Shown: one piece after another, positions 48,544 to 57,406 of the stretch
Position numbering within the stretch: position 1 is the first letter of the stretch
How the letters are laid out: the number at the start of each line of letters is the position of its first letter
NCBI RefSeq assembly: GCF_009469765.1
Contig: NZ_SSSQ01000010.1
Coordinates: forward strand, 81,772-145,771
Direction of reading: 5' to 3'
DNA from: Dechloromonas hortensis
GTDB taxonomy: Bacteria > Pseudomonadota > Gammaproteobacteria > Burkholderiales > Rhodocyclaceae
Length of the DNA stretch: 64,000 nt
Notes under the pieces: model-generated
The model's database searches: none
What the model saw: only the letters and a program-made list of their open reading frames with translations
Told to the model about the DNA's origin: nothing
Program-made: the position numbers and the translations under genes

Positions 48544-49434
48544 GTGGCAATATCATTTGAAAACTGTGCTGATTCTTTTTCATTGTCAATTGTAATTCCA
48601 GCCAAAAATGAAGCGTTCGGATTATCATCTTTGCTGCCCGATCTTATCTCCCTAAATATTGCGGATGAAATCATTGTGGTGGATGATGGATCTTCCGACT
48701 CTACGTCAGAGGTTTGCAAAATGAATGGTGTAACCCTCGTTCGACATCCTCGCTCTTTAGGAAATGGAGCTGCCGTTAAAACGGGAATACGAAATGCTAG
48801 CGGTGATTATGTTGCACTAATGGATGCAGATGGGCAGCATCGTGCCCAGGATCTAGCTAGTATGATCAAGCGTTTTTCAGATGGTTACGATATGGTAGTT
48901 GGTGCACGAAACTGGGAGGGGCAGGCTGGGGTTCATCGTGGTTTGATGAACCTTATTTTCAATTACCTAGCTAGTTGGATGGTTGGTCAAGCTGTTCCTG
49001 ATTTAACTTCTGGATTTCGGATTGCAAAACGAAGGTTGCTGCTAAGGTTTGTATATTTGATGCCAAATGGATTTTCGTATCCGACGACGACGACTATGAG
49101 TTTCTTTCGGGCCGGCTATTCAGTTGCCTATGAGCCAGTTAAGGTTCTAGAGCGGGTTGGTAAAAGCCATATAAGGCCCTTAAAAGATGGTTTTCGTTTT
49201 CTACTAATTATCTTTCGAATCGGGGTGCTTTATTCGCCGTTGAAATTATTTCTGCCGATTAGCTTGGCATTTTTTAGCGCTGGTTTTCTATATTATGCTT
49301 ACACGTATTATTCGTTTCATCGGTTCACAAATATGAGTGCTTTGCTTCTATCAACATCTATTCTCGTATTCTTGATGGGGCTTGTGTCCGAACAAATTAC
49401 GATGCTTAATTATCGGGATAGTGAGAAAGATTGA
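48544..49434 (+). CDS. Family 2 glycosyltransferase with C-terminal membrane helices (DPM1/GtrB-like)
   Basis: A 296-residue polyprenyl-phosphate sugar transferase type. The N-terminal GT2 domain has LSIVIPAKNEAFGLSSLL, IIVVDDGSSDST and ALMDADGQH (DAD metal site). Two hydrophobic helices follow at about 230-285. Such enzymes load a sugar onto undecaprenyl phosphate for a GT-C transferase, which fits the preceding gene. GTG start 1 nt after its stop. Confidence 0.88.
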   Translation: MAISFENCADSFSLSIVIPAKNEAFGLSSLLPDLISLNIADEIIVVDDGSSDSTSEVCKMNGVTLVRHPRSLGNGAAVKTGIRNASGDYVALMDADGQHRAQDLASMIKRFSDGYDMVVGARNWEGQAGVHRGLMNLIFNYLASWMVGQAVPDLTSGFRIAKRRLLLRFVYLMPNGFSYPTTTTMSFFRAGYSVAYEPVKVLERVGKSHIRPLKDGFRFLLIIFRIGVLYSPLKLFLPISLAFFSAGFLYYAYTYYSFHRFTNMSALLLSTSILVFLMGLVSEQITMLNYRDSEKD

Positions 49435-49437
49435 CGA

Positions 49438-50601
49438 GTGTTACCTAAGGTTGTCGTCCTTACATCGACTTTTCCCCGCTGGTCTGGTGACGCTCAGCCT
49501 CGGTTTGTCCTTGAGTTATGCCAACGTTTGGCCAGCGATTTTAGTATCACTGTTATTGCCCCTCATGCCGAGGGCGCTGCAGAATATGAACGATTAGAAG
49601 GCATAGATGTTGTTCGCTTCCGCTATGCTCCTTCGCACCGAGAGCTGCTTTGTTACGGTTCCGGAATGGCTAACAATATCCGGAATCACCCATGGCGGAT
49701 ACTGTTATTGCCAGGGTTTTTGAAAGCGCAGGCCAAGGCTCTACGAAATGAGCTATTAAAAACAAACGGCCCCTCTGTTGTTCATGCCCATTGGCTTTTC
49801 CCCCAAGGTTTTGTTGCTGCTCACGTTCTCCGAAAAAATAATATTCCTCTTATGGTTACCGCCCATGGGTCGGACGTACTGGTCCTCAAGGGTTGGTTTT
49901 GGAAATGGTTACATAGGAGAACTCTTTCCAGAGTCCAATGTGTAACAACCGTTGGACCTGAAGTGAGAAGACAGCTTCAGAAGCTAGTAGTGGATGTAGA
50001 AAAGCTTCATCTTTTGCCTCTTGGTGTAGATACCGAGTATTTTGTTCCAAGTGATAAGGCTCGGGATTGTTTTAGCTTGTTGTATGTTGGACGTCTAGTG
50101 CCTGAAAAAGGTGTACATATACTGATACAAGCGTGCTCTCTATTGCTAAATTCATTTCCAGAGGGTCGATTAATAATAGCAGGAGATGGTGTAGAACGAG
50201 ATTCGCTCATTAATCTGGTGGAATATCTTGGTGTTGGTCAGCAGGTAGAATTTGTCGGTTGGCTAGATAAATCCGCTCTTTTGGAGCTATATCAAACAGC
50301 TACGCTTTGTATTGCACCGTCATTTTCTGAAGGGTTTTGCCTTGCTGTTGCAGAGGCTATGGCTTGCGGTTGTCCATTAATAGCTTCTGATTTGCCGGCA
50401 TTTCGATACCTTGATGCTGGAATGGACATAATAACGTTTTCCGAAGCTGGAAAAGTTAAGGATTTGGAATTGGCAATTACTAGTCTTATAAATATGGTTG
50501 ATAAGCGCATGGAAATGGCGACTAAAGGGCGAAAACGTATTTTGGAGCTTTCCGCTCAAGCACAAGCTACCACGTACGCATCAATCTTGAAAAATATATA
50601 A
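49438..50601 (+). CDS. Family 4 glycosyltransferase
   Basis: A 387-residue GT-B enzyme. The N-terminal half starts VVVLTSTFPRWSGDAQPRFV; the sugar-nucleotide half has LLYVGRLVPEKGVHIL, LIIAGDGVE and the EGFCLAVAEAMACG motif with the donor-binding Glu. GTG start 3 nt after the preceding gene. Acceptor and sugar cannot be told from sequence. Confidence 0.92.
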   Translation: MLPKVVVLTSTFPRWSGDAQPRFVLELCQRLASDFSITVIAPHAEGAAEYERLEGIDVVRFRYAPSHRELLCYGSGMANNIRNHPWRILLLPGFLKAQAKALRNELLKTNGPSVVHAHWLFPQGFVAAHVLRKNNIPLMVTAHGSDVLVLKGWFWKWLHRRTLSRVQCVTTVGPEVRRQLQKLVVDVEKLHLLPLGVDTEYFVPSDKARDCFSLLYVGRLVPEKGVHILIQACSLLLNSFPEGRLIIAGDGVERDSLINLVEYLGVGQQVEFVGWLDKSALLELYQTATLCIAPSFSEGFCLAVAEAMACGCPLIASDLPAFRYLDAGMDIITFSEAGKVKDLELAITSLINMVDKRMEMATKGRKRILELSAQAQATTYASILKNI

Positions 50602-50614
50602 AGCTGGATGATGA

Positions 50615-51628
50615 ATGAGTGCTCCGTTAGTTAGTGTCTGCGTGGCAAATTATCAGGGGCGGGATCTTATTGAGTCGTGCCTCAATTCAATATTCTCGCA
50701 AAAGTGCGATTTTGAATTCGAAGTTATCGTTTATGACGATGCTTCAACTGATGCATCCGATAGGACTGTAATCAACTGCTTTCCTAAAGCTAGATTGATC
50801 CGGGAGGAAAAAAATGTTGGTTATTGCATTGCCAATCATAGAATGGCTGAAAATGCATGCGGTAAATATTTGTTGTTATTCAATAACGATGCATCGCTCA
50901 TGCCGGGAAGTTTGCAGGCGCTCGCAAATGAGGCTCGAGCAATTAAATCTCCGGCTATCCTCGGTTTGCCACAATACGATGCTGTAACAAAAACTTTGGA
51001 GGATAGAGGTCGTCTCTGCGACCCATTTCTTAATTGTTTGCCAAATTATGAAAAAAACAGGAAGGAGGTGGCCATGGTTGCGGGAGCATGTCTATGGTTG
51101 CCACGTGAAACCTGGTTTGAGCTAGGAGGCTTTCCTGAGTGGTTTGAATATACAGCAGAAGATCTATATATATGTTTAGCTGCTCGAATGCGTGGTTATA
51201 GGGTTTCAATTGTTGACGATGGACATGGTTTTTATCATCACATCGGTCAAAGTATAGGGGGGGGGAAGATTGTTGCAGGTAGATTATCTACAACTTATGA
51301 GAGAAGATTTAGGACAGAAAGAAATAAATGCGCGGTAATATTGGCTTGCTATCCATCTCCTTGGCACTACTGTGTATTTATTATGCTGGCAATTTTATTG
51401 CTGCTGGAAGGTTGTACCATTGCGCTGATCAAAAAAAATAGCAAAATATTGAGCCAAGTTTATTTGAGAGCGCTTCGTGGGGTTTGGAAAAGCAGGCAAA
51501 AGATATTTGAAATGAGAAGAAAAAATTTATTTGGAGTGATATCAAATTCGAGATTCTTTTCTCAATTTGTTTGGACTCCTTATAAGGCGCAGTTACTTGT
51601 CCGTTATGGGTTTCCAGATCTAAAATAA
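50615..51628 (+). CDS. Family 2 glycosyltransferase with a G9 tract
   Basis: A 337-residue GT2 enzyme of the rhamnosyl/WcaA-like type. LVSVCVANYQGRDLI, VIVYDDASTDASD and LLFNNDASL (DxD-like) form the N-terminal site; VAGACLWLPRETWFELGGF is the typical acceptor region, with a hydrophobic stretch near residue 250-270. Nine consecutive Gs at 51257-51265 encode the GGG of SIGGGK; gain or loss of one G would truncate the protein. Last gene of the plus-strand run; it converges with the minus operon 23 nt away. Confidence 0.9.
   Translation: MSAPLVSVCVANYQGRDLIESCLNSIFSQKCDFEFEVIVYDDASTDASDRTVINCFPKARLIREEKNVGYCIANHRMAENACGKYLLLFNNDASLMPGSLQALANEARAIKSPAILGLPQYDAVTKTLEDRGRLCDPFLNCLPNYEKNRKEVAMVAGACLWLPRETWFELGGFPEWFEYTAEDLYICLAARMRGYRVSIVDDGHGFYHHIGQSIGGGKIVAGRLSTTYERRFRTERNKCAVILACYPSPWHYCVFIMLAILLLLEGCTIALIKKNSKILSQVYLRALRGVWKSRQKIFEMRRKNLFGVISNSRFFSQFVWTPYKAQLLVRYGFPDLK
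51257..51265 (+). repeat. G9 homopolymer inside a glycosyltransferase gene
   Basis: Nine Gs in an otherwise AT-rich gene, in frame in the sequence shown. Poly-G tracts of eight or more inside glycosyltransferase genes are the classic contingency loci of Campylobacter, Helicobacter and Neisseria. Confidence 0.85.
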
Positions 51629-51651
51629 TTAATTTTTGGTTGGCTATATTT

Positions 51652-52941
51652 TTATTTTCGGAAGAGTTTATTCGTGAGCCTGCTGATAAACCCAAAAAAT
51701 CCTTCTCGACGAATCACACGAATAGCCTGCTTTGCAATCAACTTGGCTTCCAGAGGGTTAGATAATGCACTGGCTAACTGTTTGCTAATAGAGTCGGCTT
51801 CATCTGTAGGTGGTGCTATTGATGGAGTTAATCGCATAGTTAGCTCGGAGTAGTCTATGTCCGTTGATTTTCTCGCTCCTGAAATATTTGGGTACTCATT
51901 AAGCCCAATTTGTTGGCTCCAGCCCAAAAAACTATTGCTATCGCTGGAAGATCCTAGAAATGGACTGGGAAATTTTCGTTGCAGATCAGGGCGATTCCTA
52001 TATATAAGTCGCTGATATCGAGTTATAGGTGTTCCATCTTCAAAATAGCCAAATGCCCAGTTTTGCTGGCTAAGTGGATCATTACCAAGGCTAGATATTT
52101 GGCTCTTATACCAGTTTGTAAGATGGGATAATGCGGGATTATTTTTTTCGTATTTTGCAGTGACTAGGCAGTGTGCCCCGCTATCAAAACCGGTAAAGTG
52201 ATAAAAACCTAACGGGATGTTTTCTATTGAAAAGCCATCCGTTATATTCCCGGATAATTTTCGGGTAGAAATATTCCACGGAGCAACATTGAAGCGGGGA
52301 GATCGAAGTATTTTTATTCGGTCAAAAAAAGCGGGTACAAGATCAATCCAGCGTTGATCGGTGAATAACCCATTTGATATTTCATCCCTGCAAAAATAGT
52401 AAGCCCGGTCAGACCACCATTGCGCAAATGCCTTGCCATTTTCTGTGCTACGTACACCTATAAAGCCCAGATTGTATATCCCGTGTTTAAGGCTGCAGAT
52501 TTCATTATCCATTATCTCAGCTAGTCGAGTTTCTGGGGTCGTTTGGTGTGGCGTTAGTAATATGTCATGTGATTCAAATTCGGAAATCAAGTCATCCAGT
52601 CTTGAAAATAAAACCATATCCGGGTCTAGATAAATAACAGCTTTACAATCATCCCTGGACAGTAAATTGGCAAGTGCAAATGGCTTAATAGCAGTTGATA
52701 GTTCAACAATTTCATGTGTAAAGGCCCATTGGCGCCAATTTTCAATTCCAAGTGCACTGATTGGAAGAATTTCGTCCCAGTCTTCAGTGCTTAGCAATTC
52801 GGAGTTACCTACTTCATCCGCCATCGTTAACACAATTCGAACCTCTGGATGGAAACGTCGTAAGGACTTAACCAAAAGGCGAACTTTAGGTAGATAATTA
52901 CAAGCGGCACTTGTAAAAGCGTATATATATTTTTTTTTCAT
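51652..52941 (-). CDS. Glycosyltransferase with a DPD metal motif (GT8-like)
   Basis: A 429-residue enzyme. The N-terminus YIYAFTSAACNYLPKVRLL and VIYLDPDMVLFSRLDDLI with a DxD motif resemble GT8/LPS-type glycosyltransferases. The ATG at 52941 forms an ATGA overlap with the acyltransferase stop and is preferred over 52992. The start codon is followed by nine As (AAA AAA AAA), a second homopolymer that could slip. It is the last gene of the minus-strand polysaccharide operon. Confidence 0.8.
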   Translation of the reverse strand: MKKKYIYAFTSAACNYLPKVRLLVKSLRRFHPEVRIVLTMADEVGNSELLSTEDWDEILPISALGIENWRQWAFTHEIVELSTAIKPFALANLLSRDDCKAVIYLDPDMVLFSRLDDLISEFESHDILLTPHQTTPETRLAEIMDNEICSLKHGIYNLGFIGVRSTENGKAFAQWWSDRAYYFCRDEISNGLFTDQRWIDLVPAFFDRIKILRSPRFNVAPWNISTRKLSGNITDGFSIENIPLGFYHFTGFDSGAHCLVTAKYEKNNPALSHLTNWYKSQISSLGNDPLSQQNWAFGYFEDGTPITRYQRLIYRNRPDLQRKFPSPFLGSSSDSNSFLGWSQQIGLNEYPNISGARKSTDIDYSELTMRLTPSIAPPTDEADSISKQLASALSNPLEAKLIAKQAIRVIRREGFFGFISRLTNKLFRK

Positions 52942-54062
52942 GGTGCTGATAGGTGATTGGCTACTACGTGGAGGTGTTTCGTACGCATCCATAATTTCTC
53001 AAAAAGGTAATATGAAACTATGGCGAGAAATATTGTTAATGTTATTGTTTTTCCGAGAAATTCGTAGCCAGTTTTGGTGTCTATTCGTTGCAATGAAATT
53101 ATCACTGGTAGATGCCAAAGGTATATGCCATAGGATATCTTCCCAAGAAAGTCTAATGGTTCAGTAAATATTCTGTGCTTATTTCTTATACAAAAAATAC
53201 TTGTTAGTATTAGGCAGGCTGCGCTGAATCCGATCAGTGTTCGGAAAAATACAACCATAAAGAAGCTATTCCAATATGTTGAATTCATGAAGTAAAGGTA
53301 TAGCATTAATGAAAACAATACCGAGCTACCGGTGAGTAATGCAATTGGTCGTTTTTTTAGTATATTTTCAAAAGCATTATTTTTATCATTTAATGCTTTG
53401 CATAAAACTATCCCAATTCCGAATTGATCAATGGTTCCTGGGAGCTGGGTGCTGTATTGAAATATGAGGTTTGCTTCTTGATCACGGAGCGCTAAGAATG
53501 TTAATCCACGCCAAATCCACGATGTCACTAAAAATATAACAAGTAATGTTAACGTGTTTCTTCTAATTATCCACGGTAGTATAAAAGTTATTAGCGCATA
53601 AAATTGCATTTCTAGGCCAATTGACCAATTTGCGCCATTTAGAGAGCCGTGTGTTCCAGGGAATAGGTTGTGAATAAATAATAAATGAGTTCCCATATGC
53701 CATAAGAGTTTTGAAATGGATAAATGAATCCACTGTGGCTGAACTAACGTAATAAATATTGCACAGGTCATGAAATAAAGCGGGGCTATTCTACAGAGAC
53801 GGCGAGTCCAGTAAGCCGTAATCCAGTTTATTTTGTCGTTCTCGTAGAGTAAATAGGCTGAGTGTGTTATTACCATTCCACTAAGAACGAAAAAAATATC
53901 CACACCCATCCATCCAATGCGACCCCAAACCATAAGGCCACTTGTTGGATAGTCCGCCCACTGAGTTAATTCAATAACATGATAAAGAACAACACTTAGT
54001 GCTGCGATTCCTCGTATTTTGTCGAGGTTAGGGAAGCTTTTTTGTTTTAATGTATTGCTCAT
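52938..54062 (-). CDS. Acyltransferase 3 family membrane O-acyltransferase (OafA-like)
   Basis: About 374 residues with some ten hydrophobic helices. The family motif NLDKIRGIAALSVVLYH holds the catalytic Arg and His, and GWMGVDIFFVLSGMVIT is the conserved second segment. Such proteins add O-acetyl or similar groups to surface polysaccharides. There is no C-terminal SGNH domain. The start is ATG 54062 or 54083; either overlaps the upstream glycosyltransferase gene. Confidence 0.9.
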   Translation of the reverse strand: MSNTLKQKSFPNLDKIRGIAALSVVLYHVIELTQWADYPTSGLMVWGRIGWMGVDIFFVLSGMVITHSAYLLYENDKINWITAYWTRRLCRIAPLYFMTCAIFITLVQPQWIHLSISKLLWHMGTHLLFIHNLFPGTHGSLNGANWSIGLEMQFYALITFILPWIIRRNTLTLLVIFLVTSWIWRGLTFLALRDQEANLIFQYSTQLPGTIDQFGIGIVLCKALNDKNNAFENILKKRPIALLTGSSVLFSLMLYLYFMNSTYWNSFFMVVFFRTLIGFSAACLILTSIFCIRNKHRIFTEPLDFLGKISYGIYLWHLPVIISLQRIDTKTGYEFLGKTITLTIFLAIVSYYLFEKLWMRTKHLHVVANHLSAP

Positions 54063-55623
54063 AAAGATTATTGATCGATTCAAGTACGCTTTCAGGTGTT
54101 TGGAACGGAATTATTTCTCCCCGAGTGTAGCCCGTTATTTTTTCACCTTGGGCTCCTAAGCCAAATGAGGCGATAGGTAGTTTCATCTCCATCATTTCAG
54201 TAGTAACAAATGAAAATGTTTCTGGGCAGATCGATGGAAATAGACCTATGTTTACTTGGTATCTTTCAAGAATTTCTGGTAAATCAATTTGTTCGTAAGG
54301 GCCATTGACGACAGCTATTTCTGGAGGAAGTTGAATGTCTATTGTGCCGACAACAATGATGCGCAGTTTATAGTTATTAGAGTACGCGTAGTGTGCAAGC
54401 GCTTGGACTATTTTGCTACCTTTGTGCTCGCTAATATGGCCAATTACGCAGACAACAGGGCATCCAGAATCAAATAGATGAATCGGGCGGAGTTTACTCA
54501 ATGGCAAATGAGGAATAACGGTTATTACCGAATGGTCGAGATTCGGATGTGCTTTTATCAGAAGGTTACGTGATGAATTGGAGAAACACCTAATTTCATT
54601 GGCTTGAATAAGAAGTGATGACCATGTCTTTCTCCAGTTAGTGATATCAAGATTTTCCGCAAGACTTAGAAATGGTGCTGGATTTGTAGCGATGCAAGTA
54701 GAGCATTTATCGATTTTTGGGATATCGCAATAAGATCGATTGTTGTTGAGCAATAGCCAAGATGGGCAAATGCAGTAAAAATCATGTAACAGGAATGTTA
54801 GTTTTATTTTTGGGTTGGCTTTTAGCCAGTTTGATAACGTTTCAATAACTGTAAGTGGATACGGAAATGATAAAATATTATTGAATATAACTTCATTAAC
54901 GTCAGTTTTTGAGAGTTCTGAAAATACTTCATTCAAATCGCGCGTATGGGCAAAACGGTAGCGTCTGTTACGTTTTCCAATCAGTTGATAAGAAATCAGA
55001 CCATGGTGAGCCGTTAGTATTATTGGGGATGCGCCGTTGGCTCGATATTCATCTGTTATACGAGTTCTATAGATGTTTGCACCACCACCTAAATCATGAT
55101 CTACGATTAAGGCACAGTTTTTGTACCCACGGCTTGCCCACTGTAGGAGTTTTTTTGGCGTGAGGCCCGAGTTGAATGCCGCTCGCCCCATATTAATTAG
55201 TTTTCTAAAAAACAAACTCCACTGGCCTTGATGTATCAGTCGCCAACCTCTATTTATATAATGCTTCCATGGGTGATCTAGGTGCCCAAATAAAAAATGT
55301 CTTTTATTGATTTGTTGTGGTGGCGGAATTTCTACCCGTATTGATTTATTATTAAACCAAACTAAGTTTAAAAAATAGCGTGTATTTTTGTGATGAGATG
55401 AGCATGTGCTATATATTATGAATGCCATTTCATTGGTTTTTGTATTGGTTTCTTTGTTTCCATTAATTATTGCGGGGGTCGTTTTAGTGACGAGTGCTTC
55501 CCCGTCATATATCTCTAGATCTACTCTGGATGGAAATAGGCCATCGCCCGCTATTTTTCCCCAGCCATGTATGATGCGGTTAGTTGATCTAAATGAATCA
55601 AATGCTACTTTCCAGTCAGCCAA
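54028..55623 (-). CDS. Two-part glycosyltransferase with an N-terminal beta-rich domain
   Basis: A 531-residue protein. The first roughly 100 residues (starting WKVAFDSFRSTNRIIHGWG) look like a beta-sandwich often fused to polysaccharide glycosyltransferases. The remainder is a GT-B-like enzyme with LIVDHDLGGGANIY at the start, a central CxxC-containing segment (KCSTC), VVCVIGHISEHKGSKIV and the donor-binding CPETFSFVTTEMMEM. It overlaps the methyltransferase gene by 8 nt. Strongly AT-rich (18 GC in one 60-nt row counted by hand, 55381-55440). Confidence 0.82.
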   Translation of the reverse strand: MADWKVAFDSFRSTNRIIHGWGKIAGDGLFPSRVDLEIYDGEALVTKTTPAIINGNKETNTKTNEMAFIIYSTCSSHHKNTRYFLNLVWFNNKSIRVEIPPPQQINKRHFLFGHLDHPWKHYINRGWRLIHQGQWSLFFRKLINMGRAAFNSGLTPKKLLQWASRGYKNCALIVDHDLGGGANIYRTRITDEYRANGASPIILTAHHGLISYQLIGKRNRRYRFAHTRDLNEVFSELSKTDVNEVIFNNILSFPYPLTVIETLSNWLKANPKIKLTFLLHDFYCICPSWLLLNNNRSYCDIPKIDKCSTCIATNPAPFLSLAENLDITNWRKTWSSLLIQANEIRCFSNSSRNLLIKAHPNLDHSVITVIPHLPLSKLRPIHLFDSGCPVVCVIGHISEHKGSKIVQALAHYAYSNNYKLRIIVVGTIDIQLPPEIAVVNGPYEQIDLPEILERYQVNIGLFPSICPETFSFVTTEMMEMKLPIASFGLGAQGEKITGYTRGEIIPFQTPESVLESINNLYEQYIKTKKLP

Positions 55624-57406
55624 ATCCCCGCCTCATTAATCGAGTTGATTTAATTAAATAATTTAGAAAATTCCAAATGGCCCTTAAAGGGGCGGTGATT
55701 CGCCATGATATTGTTTTCTTTATGCGAATAACTTCATTCTCGTATTTTTCTAGATAAATGGATTTTTCAGCTTCTTCGGATAAGCGTGGGTAGAGGTGGA
55801 TGTTTTCATCGATTAGATTAACTAGGTTTACCGGGGGCGCGTAGTGGCAAAATTCGAAAAAACTAGATTCAAGTTTACAAGCCTCATCAATCTCAACGTC
55901 TGATATGGTATAACCCGAATGTTGAAGTGTCGACTTTATGAAATCTCGAAGTGTTATTTTTTTGAGTTCATCGCATGCGAGCCCGGTTTCAATTGATTGG
56001 CAAATGCCTCTCATGGCTACCCATGAAAAAGGTACTGGTTTTTTTTGAATCCATTCAGCATCAAAAAAATAGAGTTTTCCGGATTTCTTAGAAATTATAT
56101 TTCCCGGGGTGCAATCAATGAAATTGCCCGGTAACATATGGCGTCCATTGCTGTCGATTTTTGCGTGGGAATATATATATTTTAGCCAAGGTTTAAATGA
56201 TTCGGTGATTTCATTAATACTCCCATTTCTTGCCAGGGTGTGCCGAATTGTTTTAAGGAAAATTTCACCATGGATATAGTGGTTGTTGTTAGCTACATGA
56301 TGAAATTGGTTTCCGGGTTGAGGGGGGGTTGGGTGTAGTAAAGTTTTTTTTATATATAACGTCTTTGTGTTTTTTTGTTCAATCGTTGTTTCTACAGAAA
56401 AACATTTTCGACGTCTGGTTCTGTTGTATGTCTTTGCGAGCCATGTGTTTGATGGTATGGGGGTTTTGCTGGCGGAAATGAGGAAAGAATTAGATAAATC
56501 TTGGAGCAGATTATTCTCAATAACGGTTCCCCACGCTAAACCTTCATCAAATGCCCTCGCCTGTGTGTTTGAGTAGTTGTTGTGTGCATATTGAAGTAGA
56601 AGATTTGATAGATTTAATTTTCTATTTGCTGTTCCGCTTTCGCTAATAATAAGATATGGAAGCTTGTAATCAGGAAATGGGTAGTAGAATTTCTGGAAAT
56701 TAATTCCGGAATCGGATATAAGTGATTTTATTTTTTCCTTGCCGAATGTTATTGGGGTTTTTTTATCGTAATTCCCTTGTATTCCATAATAGGCAGTGCC
56801 TAGGTGGTCTTCTGGGCATCCATTAAAATATTTAAGCCCCAGTTGATTCTCAATGGCAATTATTAGTTTCCCATTGCTTTTTAAAAGTCTAGAAGCAGTT
56901 CTTAAGGTTTCTTGGATCGGAAATTCGCCATCGAAATAAAGTGGGGTCCATTCTAATACCCCAATTAGAAGTACGTAATCAAATGTTTCCTCAATTTGTA
57001 TTTCAGTTATGCTATCGCAGTAAACTGATACATTGCTGAGATCACGACAACGTTCTGCGGTAATTTCTGCGCGTTTTAAACTGCCTTCAACTGCGACGAC
57101 ATTTGCCCCCGTTTCTCCTAGATAACGAGTAAGTGCTCCACAGCCACATCCGAGTTCGATGATGTTATTATTGGGGCCAATATCAAAAGGTCGAAGAAGG
57201 TTTTGTCTAGCTGTTGAAAAATGGTATTCGGAGGTCCAGTCATTAATGGATGATATTATGCCTTCCGATTTGCATGAAACATCATCCAACCGTTTTAGTG
57301 TTTCAAGTAGGCGATCTTCAACGTCATCTCCATCAGTGTAAGCAAATGGTTTTTGATTTGCTTTTTGCCACACTCGAATTGTCCGATTGTATTGGTAGAT
57401 ATTCAT
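55616..57406 (-). CDS. SAM methyltransferase fused to a kinase-like domain (WbdD-like chain terminator candidate)
   Basis: A 596-residue protein. The N-terminal part holds a class I methyltransferase with motif I IIELGCGCGALTRYLG (about 80-95) and VLLIGVLEW. The C-terminal half has a kinase-like catalytic loop, IDCTPGNII (Asp-x-x-Pro-x-Asn), followed by a DFG-like FFDAEW about 12 residues later (about 430-450). The last 40 residues are basic and amphipathic. This order recalls WbdD, which caps O-antigen by methylation/phosphorylation and sets chain length. It overlaps wzt by 4 nt. Methyltransferase certain, kinase part inferred. Confidence 0.75.
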   Translation of the reverse strand: MNIYQYNRTIRVWQKANQKPFAYTDGDDVEDRLLETLKRLDDVSCKSEGIISSINDWTSEYHFSTARQNLLRPFDIGPNNNIIELGCGCGALTRYLGETGANVVAVEGSLKRAEITAERCRDLSNVSVYCDSITEIQIEETFDYVLLIGVLEWTPLYFDGEFPIQETLRTASRLLKSNGKLIIAIENQLGLKYFNGCPEDHLGTAYYGIQGNYDKKTPITFGKEKIKSLISDSGINFQKFYYPFPDYKLPYLIISESGTANRKLNLSNLLLQYAHNNYSNTQARAFDEGLAWGTVIENNLLQDLSNSFLISASKTPIPSNTWLAKTYNRTRRRKCFSVETTIEQKNTKTLYIKKTLLHPTPPQPGNQFHHVANNNHYIHGEIFLKTIRHTLARNGSINEITESFKPWLKYIYSHAKIDSNGRHMLPGNFIDCTPGNIISKKSGKLYFFDAEWIQKKPVPFSWVAMRGICQSIETGLACDELKKITLRDFIKSTLQHSGYTISDVEIDEACKLESSFFEFCHYAPPVNLVNLIDENIHLYPRLSEEAEKSIYLEKYENEVIRIKKTISWRITAPLRAIWNFLNYLIKSTRLMRRGFG

